A program made the translations under genes and the position numbers. 19,862 nucleotides of DNA from Pseudomonadota bacterium (GTDB lineage: Bacteria > Pseudomonadota > Gammaproteobacteria > Burkholderiales > SCOH01), in assembly GCA_030917985.1 (NCBI GenBank), contig JAUPTR010000119.1:1-19862 (forward strand). Reading direction: 5' to 3'. Within the stretch, counting starts at the first letter, position 1; each line of letters starts with the position of its first letter. The notes below the pieces were generated by a model, which saw only the letters and a list, made by a program, of their open reading frames with translations, did no database searches and had not been told where the DNA came from. This document shows positions 6,837-14,408 of this stretch, piece by piece.

Positions 6837-7517
6837 ATGCGTTTGAATCGTTATAACTGGCAGGAGCTGGAAACCGGCGCTCAGGTCGATCCATCCTGGT
6901 TGCCGGAGTTGTTGTTGCGTCGCGATGTTGGGCAAGCGACAGCTGTAGAGGCTGCCCCTGTCTGGGGGCTGGGCGATAGCCGTATGGCTTTGGTGCAGCA
7001 GAACGGCAGCAAGCTGGCCTTGATCGGCAGTGTGACCGGGCTGGAGTTATTGCAGCAGTGGCAGGTGGATGGTTTGCCTGAGTGGTTTGTCGAAGCGGAT
7101 GAATATCAGGTCATGCTGGCCAATCCGTTCAGCGAAGAATTGAAACGCCAGGTGTATTACCAGTCGACCGATCCACGCGGCCTGGCAGACAAAATGCATG
7201 CCGAGATCGTGGATGTGATTCGCTTTCTCAAAGGTCTTGTCGCTGATGGCCGTTGTCTGCAGCTGAAGTTTTACAATGGTGTTGCCGGCTTGAGCCAATG
7301 GATGTTCGATTCGATCGAGTCGTTTGCTGCGGTGCGTGAATGGTCGAGCCGTTTTCAGCTGGCGTGGCAGGATCACAAGGTGGGCCAGTTTGATTTCGCC
7401 TCGGGCAATATGGTGTTTCTCCAGCCGGATGGGCGTATTGGCCGCCGCATCAATTTCGATAACCCGCCCAGATTGCCGTATTTCGATGCCGAGGGTGCCT
7501 TGGTAATCAGTTTCTGA
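6837..7517 (+). CDS. Hypothetical 226-residue protein
   Basis: I do not recognise a family. The ATG at 6837 has a weak AAAAGGT site about seven bases upstream. The protein looks soluble: no signal peptide, no membrane helix, only one cysteine, many Trp and aromatic residues (for example NRYNWQEL, EYQVMLANPF, RQVYYQSTD, LKFYNGVAGLSQWMF) and a C-terminus rich in hydrophobic and aromatic residues (RLPYFDAEGALVISF). No ATPase, helix-turn-helix or catalytic signature is visible. It follows the GlrR-linked small membrane protein by 50 bases on the same strand with no terminator between them, so it probably belongs to the same sigma-54 unit. No terminator is evident before the ArsR-type gene at 7581. 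Confidence 0.75.
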   Translation: MRLNRYNWQELETGAQVDPSWLPELLLRRDVGQATAVEAAPVWGLGDSRMALVQQNGSKLALIGSVTGLELLQQWQVDGLPEWFVEADEYQVMLANPFSEELKRQVYYQSTDPRGLADKMHAEIVDVIRFLKGLVADGRCLQLKFYNGVAGLSQWMFDSIESFAAVREWSSRFQLAWQDHKVGQFDFASGNMVFLQPDGRIGRRINFDNPPRLPYFDAEGALVISF

Positions 7518-7580
7518 GCCAAGCAGTCTGAAGTTCAAGTAGTTAACAATTAATCATTCATAACCGAAGAAGAGACGACG

Positions 7581-8012
7581 ATGATCCACGATAGTGATTT
7601 TTTCAATGTGTTGTCCGATGAAACCAGACGGAGAATGTTGGCCTTGCTGATGATGGAGGAGGAGCTGTCGGTTTGCGAGCTGTGTTTTGCAGTTGACTGC
7701 GCCCAGCCCAAGGTTTCGCGCCATCTGGCCAAGATGCGCCAGTCAAAGCTGCTGTCGGTGCGGCGTGACGGGGTGTGGATGTATTACCGCGTGAACCCCC
7801 AACTGCCTGCATGGGCATTCAAAATCGTTCAGCAGATGACCCAGGCAGGTGAGTGTGCACAGATGCTGGTGCGTGATCGCAATCGTCTGGCTGCAATGCC
7901 GGATCGTCCGCTGCGTGAACAACATCAGATTTATGCCACTGCCTCTGTGACCCCGCTGCAGTCGCGTCTGCCTGGTGCGCCGATCGAAGCTGGCGTACGC
8001 ATCGTTCGTTAA
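7581..8012 (+). CDS. ArsR/SmtB-family transcriptional repressor with altered metal motif
   Basis: A 143-residue winged-helix regulator closely resembling E. coli ArsR: FFNVLSDETRRRMLALL, then the recognition helix region AQPKVSRHLAKMRQSKLL, wing sequence VRRDGVWMYYRVNP and the ArsR-like LPAWAFKIV. In E. coli ArsR the ligand motif is ELCVCDLC and binds As(III)/Sb(III). Here it reads ELSVCELC: Ser30 replaces the first Cys, leaving Cys32 and Cys35. Another Cys follows in the VDCAQPK segment. The inducer may therefore differ (another metal, or a thiol redox signal). About 40 residues after the core are extra and unlike ArsR. The start has a purine-rich GAAGAAGAGA stretch in front. No arsenic-resistance gene is adjacent, so its target is unclear; self-regulation is likely in this family. 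Confidence 0.88.
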   Translation: MIHDSDFFNVLSDETRRRMLALLMMEEELSVCELCFAVDCAQPKVSRHLAKMRQSKLLSVRRDGVWMYYRVNPQLPAWAFKIVQQMTQAGECAQMLVRDRNRLAAMPDRPLREQHQIYATASVTPLQSRLPGAPIEAGVRIVR

Positions 8013-8173
8013 ACGCCGCTTGTGCGCCTGAGGATACCTCGGCCCGTTGCCGGCCGGGAGGGGTGTCCCTGTCCCATAAAATGCACGCCAGTTGATGTAT
8101 TGGCTGTATTGTTCATTCGGTGCTTCTGCGCCACAATGCCTGCCTGTCTTTGATGGATGGTGCAGGTTTTTTC

Positions 8174-8665
8174 GTGAGCAGTTTTTCCGTATTGTTTGTT
8201 TGCATGGGCAATATCTGCCGTTCACCCACGGCCGAGGGCGTGTTTCGCCACATGGCAGAAACTGCGGGCCTCGGGCCGCATCTGCTGCTTGATTCTGCCG
8301 GCACCCACGGCGCCCATGCCGGGGAAGCACCCGACCCACGCAGCCGGGCTGTTGCCGCCCGGCGTGGCTATGATCTGTCTGCCATCCGGGCACGCAAGGT
8401 GTCGGCAGAGGATTTTGAGCGTTTTGAGTTGATACTGGCGATGGATGTTGACAATCTGCGTAGCCTGAGAGCGCAATGCCCCGCTGGTTTGCAGCATAAA
8501 TTACAACTGTTGCTGGCATTCAGCAGACGTTTCCCCGATACCAATGTGCCCGATCCCTATTATGGAGGAGCGGGTGGCTTCGAGCGCGTGCTGGACATGG
8601 TGGAAGATGCTGGCCATGGATTGCTCGAACATGTCAGGTCAAGGCTGGGCAGTATTCCCGGCTGA
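8174..8665 (+). CDS. Low-molecular-weight protein-tyrosine phosphatase
   Basis: A 163-residue cytoplasmic phosphatase that removes phosphate from phosphotyrosine; in bacteria such enzymes often counteract tyrosine kinases of capsule or exopolysaccharide export. The active-site loop C-x5-R is VCMGNICRSPTAEG with nucleophile Cys10 and Arg16, followed by the DSAGTHG strand. The general-acid loop is VPDPYYGG with Asp127. The GTG at 8174 is preferred: GCAGG lies seven bases upstream and the loop then starts at the usual distance from the N-terminus. In-frame ATGs at 8153 and 8120 have no ribosome site. It lacks the extra paired cysteines of thioredoxin-linked arsenate reductases (only Cys102 besides the loop), so it is not an ArsC despite the ArsR-type neighbour 160 bases upstream. 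Confidence 0.92.
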   Translation: MSSFSVLFVCMGNICRSPTAEGVFRHMAETAGLGPHLLLDSAGTHGAHAGEAPDPRSRAVAARRGYDLSAIRARKVSAEDFERFELILAMDVDNLRSLRAQCPAGLQHKLQLLLAFSRRFPDTNVPDPYYGGAGGFERVLDMVEDAGHGLLEHVRSRLGSIPG

Positions 8666-8668
8666 TAT

Positions 8669-8724
8669 CCGGAAAGACAGGTTTCCGGCTCACTCCTGAG
8701 CGTCTTGACCTGCTTTGTCTTTTT
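8669..8724. terminator. Possible bidirectional terminator structure
   Basis: Several stems nest here: CCGGAAA/TTTCCGG (8669-8675 with 8682-8688), GCTCA/TGAGC (8688-8692 with 8697-8701), or alternatively AAAGACA/TGTCTTT (8673-8679 with 8716-8722) followed by T-rich sequence. It lies between two convergent genes (phosphatase and diguanylate cyclase). No textbook hairpin-plus-T-run is present, so this is tentative. Confidence 0.35.
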
Positions 8725-8768
8725 CTCCCGGTTGGCGACGGTTGCTCGAGTGTGATCCGTAGCGGCAA

Positions 8769-10475
8769 TCAGTGCGCGTGGAGTTCCCGGTAGTGCTGCA
8801 TTTCGTGCGTGTCGCGCAAAAACTGGTAGTTGTTCTTGTTCATCTGTTTGGCCTTGTACATGGCCAGATCTGCCGTTTGCAGCAGGTTTTCGGCTGAGCT
8901 GCCGTCCAGCGGATAGAGGGCGATGCCAAGGCTGGCACCGACCTGAACCCGATGGCCTGCACGCAACAAGATCGGTTGGTTGATCGCTGCGATCAGTCGT
9001 TGTGCGAGCATTTCTATCATATCCAGCTGGTCCGCCTCTTCCAGCAATACGGCAAACTCGTCGCCGCCGAAGCGCGCCAGGCTGTCGCTGCGGCGGAACA
9101 GTTGTGACATCCGTTCTGCCACACAGAGCAGCACTTCATCGCCGGCATCGTGGCCAAAGCTGTCATTGATCTGCTTGAAGCCATCCAGGTCGAGAAACAG
9201 GATCGCCAGCTTGTGCAGATTGCGCCGCGCCTTGTGCAGCGCCTGATGTAGCCGGTCGTTGAACAGATAACGGTTGGGGATGTGTGTCAGCTGATCGTGG
9301 CTGGCGAGATATTCCAGTTTGCGCTGCGCATCCTTCAGCTCTGAAATATCCAGAGAATAGCCGATGTAGCCCGCCGCTTCTCCGGCGCTATTGAAGCGCG
9401 CCGACAGGCTCAGGCTGATATCGCGTTGCTGGCCTGCGGCAGTGATGGCGGTCAGCTCCAGTTCGATTTTTTCCGTTTGTCGCAGGCCGGTTTGCAGCAC
9501 ATAGCGCAGTTGTTCGGTGTGCTGGCTGAACAATGCCGTCAGCGGCGTGCCCAGTCTCGATTCTGCGCTATAGCCGTAGAGCCGTTCAGAGCCCTGATTC
9601 CAGCTCTCGATCAAGCCCTGCTGGGAAATGGCGATGATCGAGTCATGTGTCTGGTCGATGATCTGTGCCTGTTGCCGCAGTGCGGTTTCCGAACGTTTGC
9701 GTTCGGTGATGTCGCGTATGGTGCAAATCATGCGGCTGCCGCTGTGCAGCGAGACAATGCTGATGCCGATTTCCATGGGAAAAACTTCGCCATTGCAACG
9801 CTGGCCACTGGTTTGCCCATCATGACAGAATGCCCGCTGTTCGCTGTTGATGATCAGTTCCAGGCTGAGTTGCAGGAAATTCTCACGCAGGGGTTCCGGC
9901 CAGAGCTGGATGGCGGACTGCCCCAGCAGTTGCTGCGGCGCATAACCGAAGATGCGGAATATCGCCGGATTGGCTGATTCGATGTGGAGCTGTGTATCCA
10001 GCACCATCACGCCATCAACCAGATTGTCCAGCGTGGTTGCATGGCTCAGCGCCAGATCCTGAGCATTGTGTTGCAGTTGGGCGATGCGTTGCATCGAGCG
10101 GATTTTTGCCTGCAATACGTTGAAATCGATCGGCTTGAGCAGACAGTCGTCGGCTCCGGCTTCCAGTGTCTTGATCAGGTTCTCGTCATCGTCCAGCGTG
10201 GTCAGCACAATCACCGGCGCCCAGCGGTTTTCCTGCAGCAGCTTGATCTGGCGAATGGCGGCATACCCCTCCATATCCGGCAGCACAACGTCCATCAGCA
10301 GCAGGTCGGTCGGTGTCTGGCGCAATAGCTCCAGCGCCGCCTGGCCGCTGTTGAGTTGTGTCACCTGATGTCCTTGTTGCTGCAGGGCGCTGGCAATCTG
10401 GCCAGCCTCTGCTGCATTGTTGTCGAGCAACAGGATGTGCAGCGGTGGCATGGGTGCTGATGTGGTATTGGGCAT
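8769..10475 (-). CDS. Diguanylate cyclase, REC-PAS-PAS-GGDEF
   Basis: A 568-residue soluble signalling protein expected to make cyclic di-GMP from two GTP. A receiver domain (about 12-130) carries phospho-acceptor Asp62 (LLLMDVVLPD) and Lys114. Two PAS domains follow (about 145-275 and 280-395), each ending in a typical ITERK- or ISELKDAQRK-type linker. The GGDEF domain begins with LEYLASHDQLTHIPNRYLF. The active site GGDEF is intact at 470-474 and the inhibitory I-site RRSD lies at 461-464, five residues before it, so product inhibition is likely. There is no EAL domain. The start at 10475 has GGAG eight bases upstream. It lies 42 bases behind the aminotransferase gene on the same strand without a terminator between, so some read-through is likely. 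No partner kinase for the receiver is adjacent. Confidence 0.93.
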   Translation of the reverse strand: MPNTTSAPMPPLHILLLDNNAAEAGQIASALQQQGHQVTQLNSGQAALELLRQTPTDLLLMDVVLPDMEGYAAIRQIKLLQENRWAPVIVLTTLDDDENLIKTLEAGADDCLLKPIDFNVLQAKIRSMQRIAQLQHNAQDLALSHATTLDNLVDGVMVLDTQLHIESANPAIFRIFGYAPQQLLGQSAIQLWPEPLRENFLQLSLELIINSEQRAFCHDGQTSGQRCNGEVFPMEIGISIVSLHSGSRMICTIRDITERKRSETALRQQAQIIDQTHDSIIAISQQGLIESWNQGSERLYGYSAESRLGTPLTALFSQHTEQLRYVLQTGLRQTEKIELELTAITAAGQQRDISLSLSARFNSAGEAAGYIGYSLDISELKDAQRKLEYLASHDQLTHIPNRYLFNDRLHQALHKARRNLHKLAILFLDLDGFKQINDSFGHDAGDEVLLCVAERMSQLFRRSDSLARFGGDEFAVLLEEADQLDMIEMLAQRLIAAINQPILLRAGHRVQVGASLGIALYPLDGSSAENLLQTADLAMYKAKQMNKNNYQFLRDTHEMQHYRELHAH

Positions 10476-10517
10476 GGTGGCAGCTCCGGGCTTTTCTGGA
10501 TTATAGGTAATTGCGCA

Positions 10518-11654
10518 CTATCGGCCAGTGTTGGCCCGTATGGCCGTCTGCAAGCGTTCTATCGCCTGCTGCAGCAGCTGTCTGCGGCAGCCGAAGTTGA
10601 GGCGGACAAAGCCCGGTGCACCAAAATCTGCTCCGTCCGAGAGACCCAGCCCGTATTGCTCAAACCACGTTGCCGGCGCCGGGCCCAGCGAGCGGCAATC
10701 GATCCACGCCAGGTATGTGGCCTGTACGTGGTGCATTTTCAGCGCCGGCAGCGCGGCGATGGCCTGTTGCAGCAAATCACGGTTGCCGCGCAGATAATCG
10801 AGCAATGCCAGCCGCCAGTCACGGCTATGCCGGTAGGCTGCGGCCATTGCCGGCCACGCCAGGCTGTTCGGATGGGGCACGATGCCGGCCATTGCCTGCT
10901 TCAGGCGGGCGCGGATGGCCGGGCTCTCGGCAATCGCAAAGGCACACCCCAGCCCCGGCATGTTGAAGGTTTTGCTCGGTGCCATGAGTGTCAGTGTACG
11001 TTTACTGCTGTCCGGGTCCAGGCTGGCAATTGGCCGATGGCTGCAGTCCGTATCGAGCACCAGATCGGCGTGAATCTCGTCGGAGCAGATGGTCAGCTCA
11101 AACTCCTCGGCAAGCTTCGCCAGCTCTGCAAGTTCGTCATGCGTGTAGGCCCTGCCCACCGGGTTATGCGGATTGCAAAGCAGCAGAAGTTGCCCGCGGC
11201 GCAGTCGCTGGCGCAATTGCCCGAAATCGATCTGCCAGCCATCGGCATGGTCGCACATATCGATTTGAGTCAGCGCCACCCCCGCCAATCCTGGTGCGCT
11301 GAGAAAAGGCGGATAGACCGGAGTCAACGTGACCACGCCGGCATGGCCAAAGGCGCGGCATGCGAGATTCAGCCCTGAAACCAGGCCCGGCAGCCAGATA
11401 ATCCAGTCCGGATCGATTTGCCAGCCATGTGTCTGAGCAATGAAGTCGGCCACCAGCGCGCCCATGCCCGCCGGTGCATGGGCATAACCCAGATCCCCAC
11501 GTTGCAGGTGCTGGTGCAGTGCACCAAGCACCGCCGGCGGCGCGGCAAAATCCATATCGGCCACCCACATCGGCAGGATGTCCCTGCCTGCATATTTTTG
11601 CCATTTGATGCTGCCGCTGGCATAACGATTGATGGGGTGGTCAAAGTCGAACAT
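10518..11654 (-). CDS. patB: MalY/PatB-family PLP-dependent aminotransferase (cystathionine beta-lyase type)
   Basis: A 378-residue fold-type I PLP enzyme. The N-terminus FDHPINRYASGSIKW...LPMWVADMDFAAPP is characteristic of MalY/PatB proteins, most of which are C-S beta-lyases acting on cystathionine or cysteine conjugates. Seen: NPHNPVGR (161-168), SDEIHADL (191-198, PLP-ring Asp), the Schiff-base lysine in APSKTFNMPGL (Lys228) and the C-terminal carboxylate-binding Arg in FVRLNFGC. The length is typical. The exact substrate cannot be read from the sequence. The start ATG at 11654 has only a weak GGA upstream. A minus-strand intrinsic terminator lies about 30 bases before the start, suggesting attenuation. 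The diguanylate cyclase gene follows after 42 bases. Confidence 0.88.
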   Translation of the reverse strand: MFDFDHPINRYASGSIKWQKYAGRDILPMWVADMDFAAPPAVLGALHQHLQRGDLGYAHAPAGMGALVADFIAQTHGWQIDPDWIIWLPGLVSGLNLACRAFGHAGVVTLTPVYPPFLSAPGLAGVALTQIDMCDHADGWQIDFGQLRQRLRRGQLLLLCNPHNPVGRAYTHDELAELAKLAEEFELTICSDEIHADLVLDTDCSHRPIASLDPDSSKRTLTLMAPSKTFNMPGLGCAFAIAESPAIRARLKQAMAGIVPHPNSLAWPAMAAAYRHSRDWRLALLDYLRGNRDLLQQAIAALPALKMHHVQATYLAWIDCRSLGPAPATWFEQYGLGLSDGADFGAPGFVRLNFGCRRQLLQQAIERLQTAIRANTGR

Positions 11655-11686
11655 GGCGGGGTTCCGTGAAGCGTGCTACCGAGAAT

Positions 11687-11708
11687 AAAAAGCAGCGCTT
11701 GCCGCTGC
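11687..11708 (-). terminator. Intrinsic terminator in the leader of the aminotransferase gene
   Basis: Read on the minus strand, GCAGCG (11708-11703) pairs with CGCTGC (11697-11692) around a five-base loop and is followed by five T. It ends about 32 bases upstream of the aminotransferase ATG (11654). No gene lies upstream on this strand for it to terminate, so it may act as an attenuator for this gene or as a shield against antisense transcription. On the plus strand it has no T-tract. Confidence 0.65.
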
Positions 11709-11864
11709 GAGGATTCAGGTGAGTCCGGCTAGCGCACCCTGTATTTGCATCGTTGTGGCGGATGCCGGGGTGTTGCCTGCGCCTATAGTAGAATCATGAC
11801 TTTAATTGTGATGCCGTCTCATGAGGCTGGCAATACCAACTCAACAGGCAGGGGGATAGTGCAG

Positions 11865-12884
11865 ATGCAGGCTCGGATGCAGCAAGGAACAGGGCGCGCC
11901 ACGGGTGAAGCCTACCGTCAATGGCTGAAGCTGGCCATGTTCGGATTACTGGCACTGCTGGCAATCCATTTGGGTGGCTGTCAGTCGATGCGGACGCCGG
12001 ACATGTCACTGGATGTGCTCAAGCAGAAATATGCCAACCAGCATTCACGCTTCATCGATATCGACGGCACCATGGTTCACTACCGCGATCAGGGAAAGGG
12101 GCAGCCGCTGGTGCTGATGCACGGCATGGCGTCGTCGCTGCATACCTGGGATGGGTGGCAGACCTATATTGGTGATCACTACCGCATCATCCGCTTCGAC
12201 GTACCCGGCTTTGGCCTGACTGGCCCGCTGGCCAGTGGTGAATACAAGGCGGAAACCTATGTCCGCATCATCGAGCAATTGCTGAAGAAACTCGATGTGA
12301 AGGAAAAAATCACCCTCGCCGGCAATTCGCTGGGCGGCTTTATTGCCTGGAACTACGCCATTGCCCACCCGGAGCAGGTGGATCGCCTGATTCTGCTGGA
12401 TGCCCCCGCCTTCAAGCAGGATGTGCCGCTGGTGGTGAAAATGGCCAACTGGCCAGGTGCGGAGAGTATCGGCACCCAGTATTCACCGCGCTTTCTGGTT
12501 TCAGCCAATCTGCGCCGGCTGTATGCCAACCAGGGTATGGTGACGGACGAACTGGTTGACCGCTATTACGACCTGACCCTGCGCCCCGGCAATCGCCCGG
12601 CGATGTTGCGGGTATTCCGCGCGATGATTGATGGTGCCAAACAGGATGCGGCGGGAGTAGAGAAAATCAGCATGCCCACCCTGCTGATGTGGGGCAAGGA
12701 AGACCCGTGGGTGCCGATGTCGATTGCCCTGCGCTGGCTGCAGGTATTGCCGCAGGCGCAGTACCGCTTCTACGATGGGGTCGGGCATATGCCGATGGAA
12801 GAAATCCCGATGGAATCTGCACTGGATGCACATCGCTTCATCCAGACCGGCTCGGTCGAGGTTCGCGATAACGACGCGCGCTGA
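11865..12884 (+). CDS. Alpha/beta-fold hydrolase with lipoprotein signal
   Basis: A 339-residue alpha/beta hydrolase predicted to be exported and lipid-anchored. The hydrophobic segment (residues 22-36) ends in a lipobox LGGC with Cys39. The hydrolase core has the oxyanion-hole HG (86-87), the nucleophile elbow GNSLGG with Ser155, the acid Asp280 (GKEDPW) and catalytic His308 (GHMPM). The cap region runs from about 180 to 255. Sequence around the elbow and VPGFGLTGP resembles esterases and C-C hydrolase-like enzymes; the substrate cannot be assigned. The ATG at 11865 is chosen for the AGGGGGA site eight bases upstream; ATG 11937 would give a shorter, more classical signal but has no site. It is divergent from the aminotransferase gene and ends at its own terminator. 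Confidence 0.88.
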   Translation: MQARMQQGTGRATGEAYRQWLKLAMFGLLALLAIHLGGCQSMRTPDMSLDVLKQKYANQHSRFIDIDGTMVHYRDQGKGQPLVLMHGMASSLHTWDGWQTYIGDHYRIIRFDVPGFGLTGPLASGEYKAETYVRIIEQLLKKLDVKEKITLAGNSLGGFIAWNYAIAHPEQVDRLILLDAPAFKQDVPLVVKMANWPGAESIGTQYSPRFLVSANLRRLYANQGMVTDELVDRYYDLTLRPGNRPAMLRVFRAMIDGAKQDAAGVEKISMPTLLMWGKEDPWVPMSIALRWLQVLPQAQYRFYDGVGHMPMEEIPMESALDAHRFIQTGSVEVRDNDAR

Positions 12885-12910
12885 ATGCAAGCCCCTGTAT
12901 CGTTACCCAG

Positions 12911-12932
12911 GCAGCCCTCGGGCTGCTTTTTT
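12911..12932 (+). terminator. Terminator after the alpha/beta hydrolase gene
   Basis: GCAGCC (12911-12916) pairs with GGCTGC (12921-12926) around a CTCG loop and is followed by six T (12927-12932). It lies 27 bases after the stop codon. Confidence 0.92.
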
Positions 12933-13041
12933 GTTGCCTGATGCGCTGATCGGCTTGCTGCGCCCGCACATCTGTTTTTGTTTATTTTCTATGCGGAATG
13001 CCTAAGCTGGAATCAGGGGACGCGCAGTCAAGGAGGCAGTC

Positions 13042-14271
13042 ATGGTGGCCAACAACGACCAGCTGGATGTGCCACAACCAGCCGGAAAAACCGGCCTGGT
13101 GCTGGCGGGGGGCGGTGCACGTGCGGCGTATCAGGTCGGCGTGTTGCGTGCGATTGCCCATCTGTTGCCAAAAGATGCCGTCAGCCCGTTCCAGATTATC
13201 TGCGGCACCTCGGCAGGCGCCTTCAACGCAGCCGGGCTGGCGATGGACCCACGCAATTTCCGCAAATCGGTATGCCGGCTGGAATATCTCTGGAAAAACC
13301 TGCGTTGCCAGGACATCTATCGCTCCGACTTCCTGTCGGTTTCACGCAATGCCTGGCACTGGATTGCCGCGATTGTGCTGGGTGGTTTCGGGCGTTACAA
13401 CCCGCGCGCCCTGCTCGACAATGCGCCGCTGCGCAGCCTGCTGGAAAAAGTGTTTGACGCCGACCGGCTGGAGCACGCAATTGAATCCGGGCTACTGGAG
13501 GCGTTGAGTATTTCTGCCTCTGGCTATACATCCGGGCAGAACATTGCGTTTTTTCAAGGGCAGGCACACCTGGATGGCTGGAACCGGGTGCAGCGCATTG
13601 GTGTGCCGGCAAAAATCAGTGTAGATCACCTGATGGCCTCGTCGGCGATTCCGCTGGTGTTTCCCGCAGTCAAACTGCATCGGGAATATTTTGGTGATGG
13701 ATCGATCCGCCAGACCGCTCCCGTCAGCCCGTCGTTGCATCTGGGCGCTGAAAAAGTACTGGTGATCGGCATGAGCCGCAGCCCGGCCGTCGAGCCGCCA
13801 CGGATTAAAACGGCCGAATATCCTTCGCTGGCACAAGTGCTGGGGCTGGTGCTCAACAGTGCATTTCTGGATGGCCTGGAGGTGGATCTGGAGCGGCTGC
13901 TGCGCGTGAACAAAACGGTGCAGTTGATTCCGCAGGATGCACGGCGCGAGGCCAATCTGCCGTTGCGGCCCATCGATGTGTGCGTGATCTATCCGTCGCA
14001 GGAGCTGGATCAGATTGCCGCGCGCCACAGCAAGGAGTTTCCGGCGACCATGCGCTTTCTGCTAGGCGGATTGGGTGGTATGCGGCGGCGTGGATCGGTG
14101 CTGGCCAGTTATCTGCTGTTTGAAAAATCTTATTGCCGAGAGCTGATTCGTCTTGGCTATAACGACACCATGGCGCGACGTGATGAGGTGCTGGATTTTC
14201 TCGGCACTTCGCCTGCCGGCACCGGAGACCGCCAGCAGGGCGCTGAACCGCGTGTGGTGCTGGTCAACTGA
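13042..14271 (+). CDS. Patatin-like phospholipase
   Basis: A 409-residue patatin-family lipid acyl hydrolase. The oxyanion-hole motif GGGARAA starts at residue 23, the nucleophile elbow is GTSAG with Ser57, and the dyad aspartate is Asp219 in FGDGSIRQ, where the usual DGG is DGS. MASSAIPLVFPAV is typical of the family. The ATG at 13042 is preceded by a near-ideal AAGGAGG site, so expression should be good. There is no signal peptide; the hydrophobic stretch near residues 106-116 may associate with membrane. The C-terminal third (about 270-409), rich in Arg and Leu, is a family-specific extension. Substrate and role are not evident: membrane phospholipid turnover or storage-lipid breakdown are possible. 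It has its own terminator. Confidence 0.92.
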   Translation: MVANNDQLDVPQPAGKTGLVLAGGGARAAYQVGVLRAIAHLLPKDAVSPFQIICGTSAGAFNAAGLAMDPRNFRKSVCRLEYLWKNLRCQDIYRSDFLSVSRNAWHWIAAIVLGGFGRYNPRALLDNAPLRSLLEKVFDADRLEHAIESGLLEALSISASGYTSGQNIAFFQGQAHLDGWNRVQRIGVPAKISVDHLMASSAIPLVFPAVKLHREYFGDGSIRQTAPVSPSLHLGAEKVLVIGMSRSPAVEPPRIKTAEYPSLAQVLGLVLNSAFLDGLEVDLERLLRVNKTVQLIPQDARREANLPLRPIDVCVIYPSQELDQIAARHSKEFPATMRFLLGGLGGMRRRGSVLASYLLFEKSYCRELIRLGYNDTMARRDEVLDFLGTSPAGTGDRQQGAEPRVVLVN

Positions 14272-14346
14272 GCTGCCTCAATTCGACGCCGCAATGGCTG
14301 GCCGGGTTTGGCGCCCATTAGCGGCCGTGCGACAATCGGCGCAGGT

Positions 14347-14373
14347 AACGGCAGGGCTCTGACTGCCGTTTTT
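14347..14373 (+). terminator. Terminator after the patatin-like gene
   Basis: AACGGCAG (14347-14354) pairs with CTGCCGTT (14363-14370) around an eight-base loop and runs into a T-run (14369-14373). It ends only 35 bases before the next start codon. Confidence 0.85.
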
Positions 14374-14408
14374 CTTATGGCCGCAACGAACATGATCAGG
14401 ACCGCACG

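Noticed and set aside
7581..8665. Arsenic-resistance operon (arsR plus arsC-like phosphatase)
   Set aside because: The phosphatase lacks the paired redox cysteines of arsenate reductases, the ArsR motif is altered, there is a gap of 160 bases, and no arsenite pump is visible.
10656..11378. Plus-strand 240-codon open frame
   Set aside because: It is antisense to the MalY/PatB-type gene, which has the PLP lysine and all family motifs.
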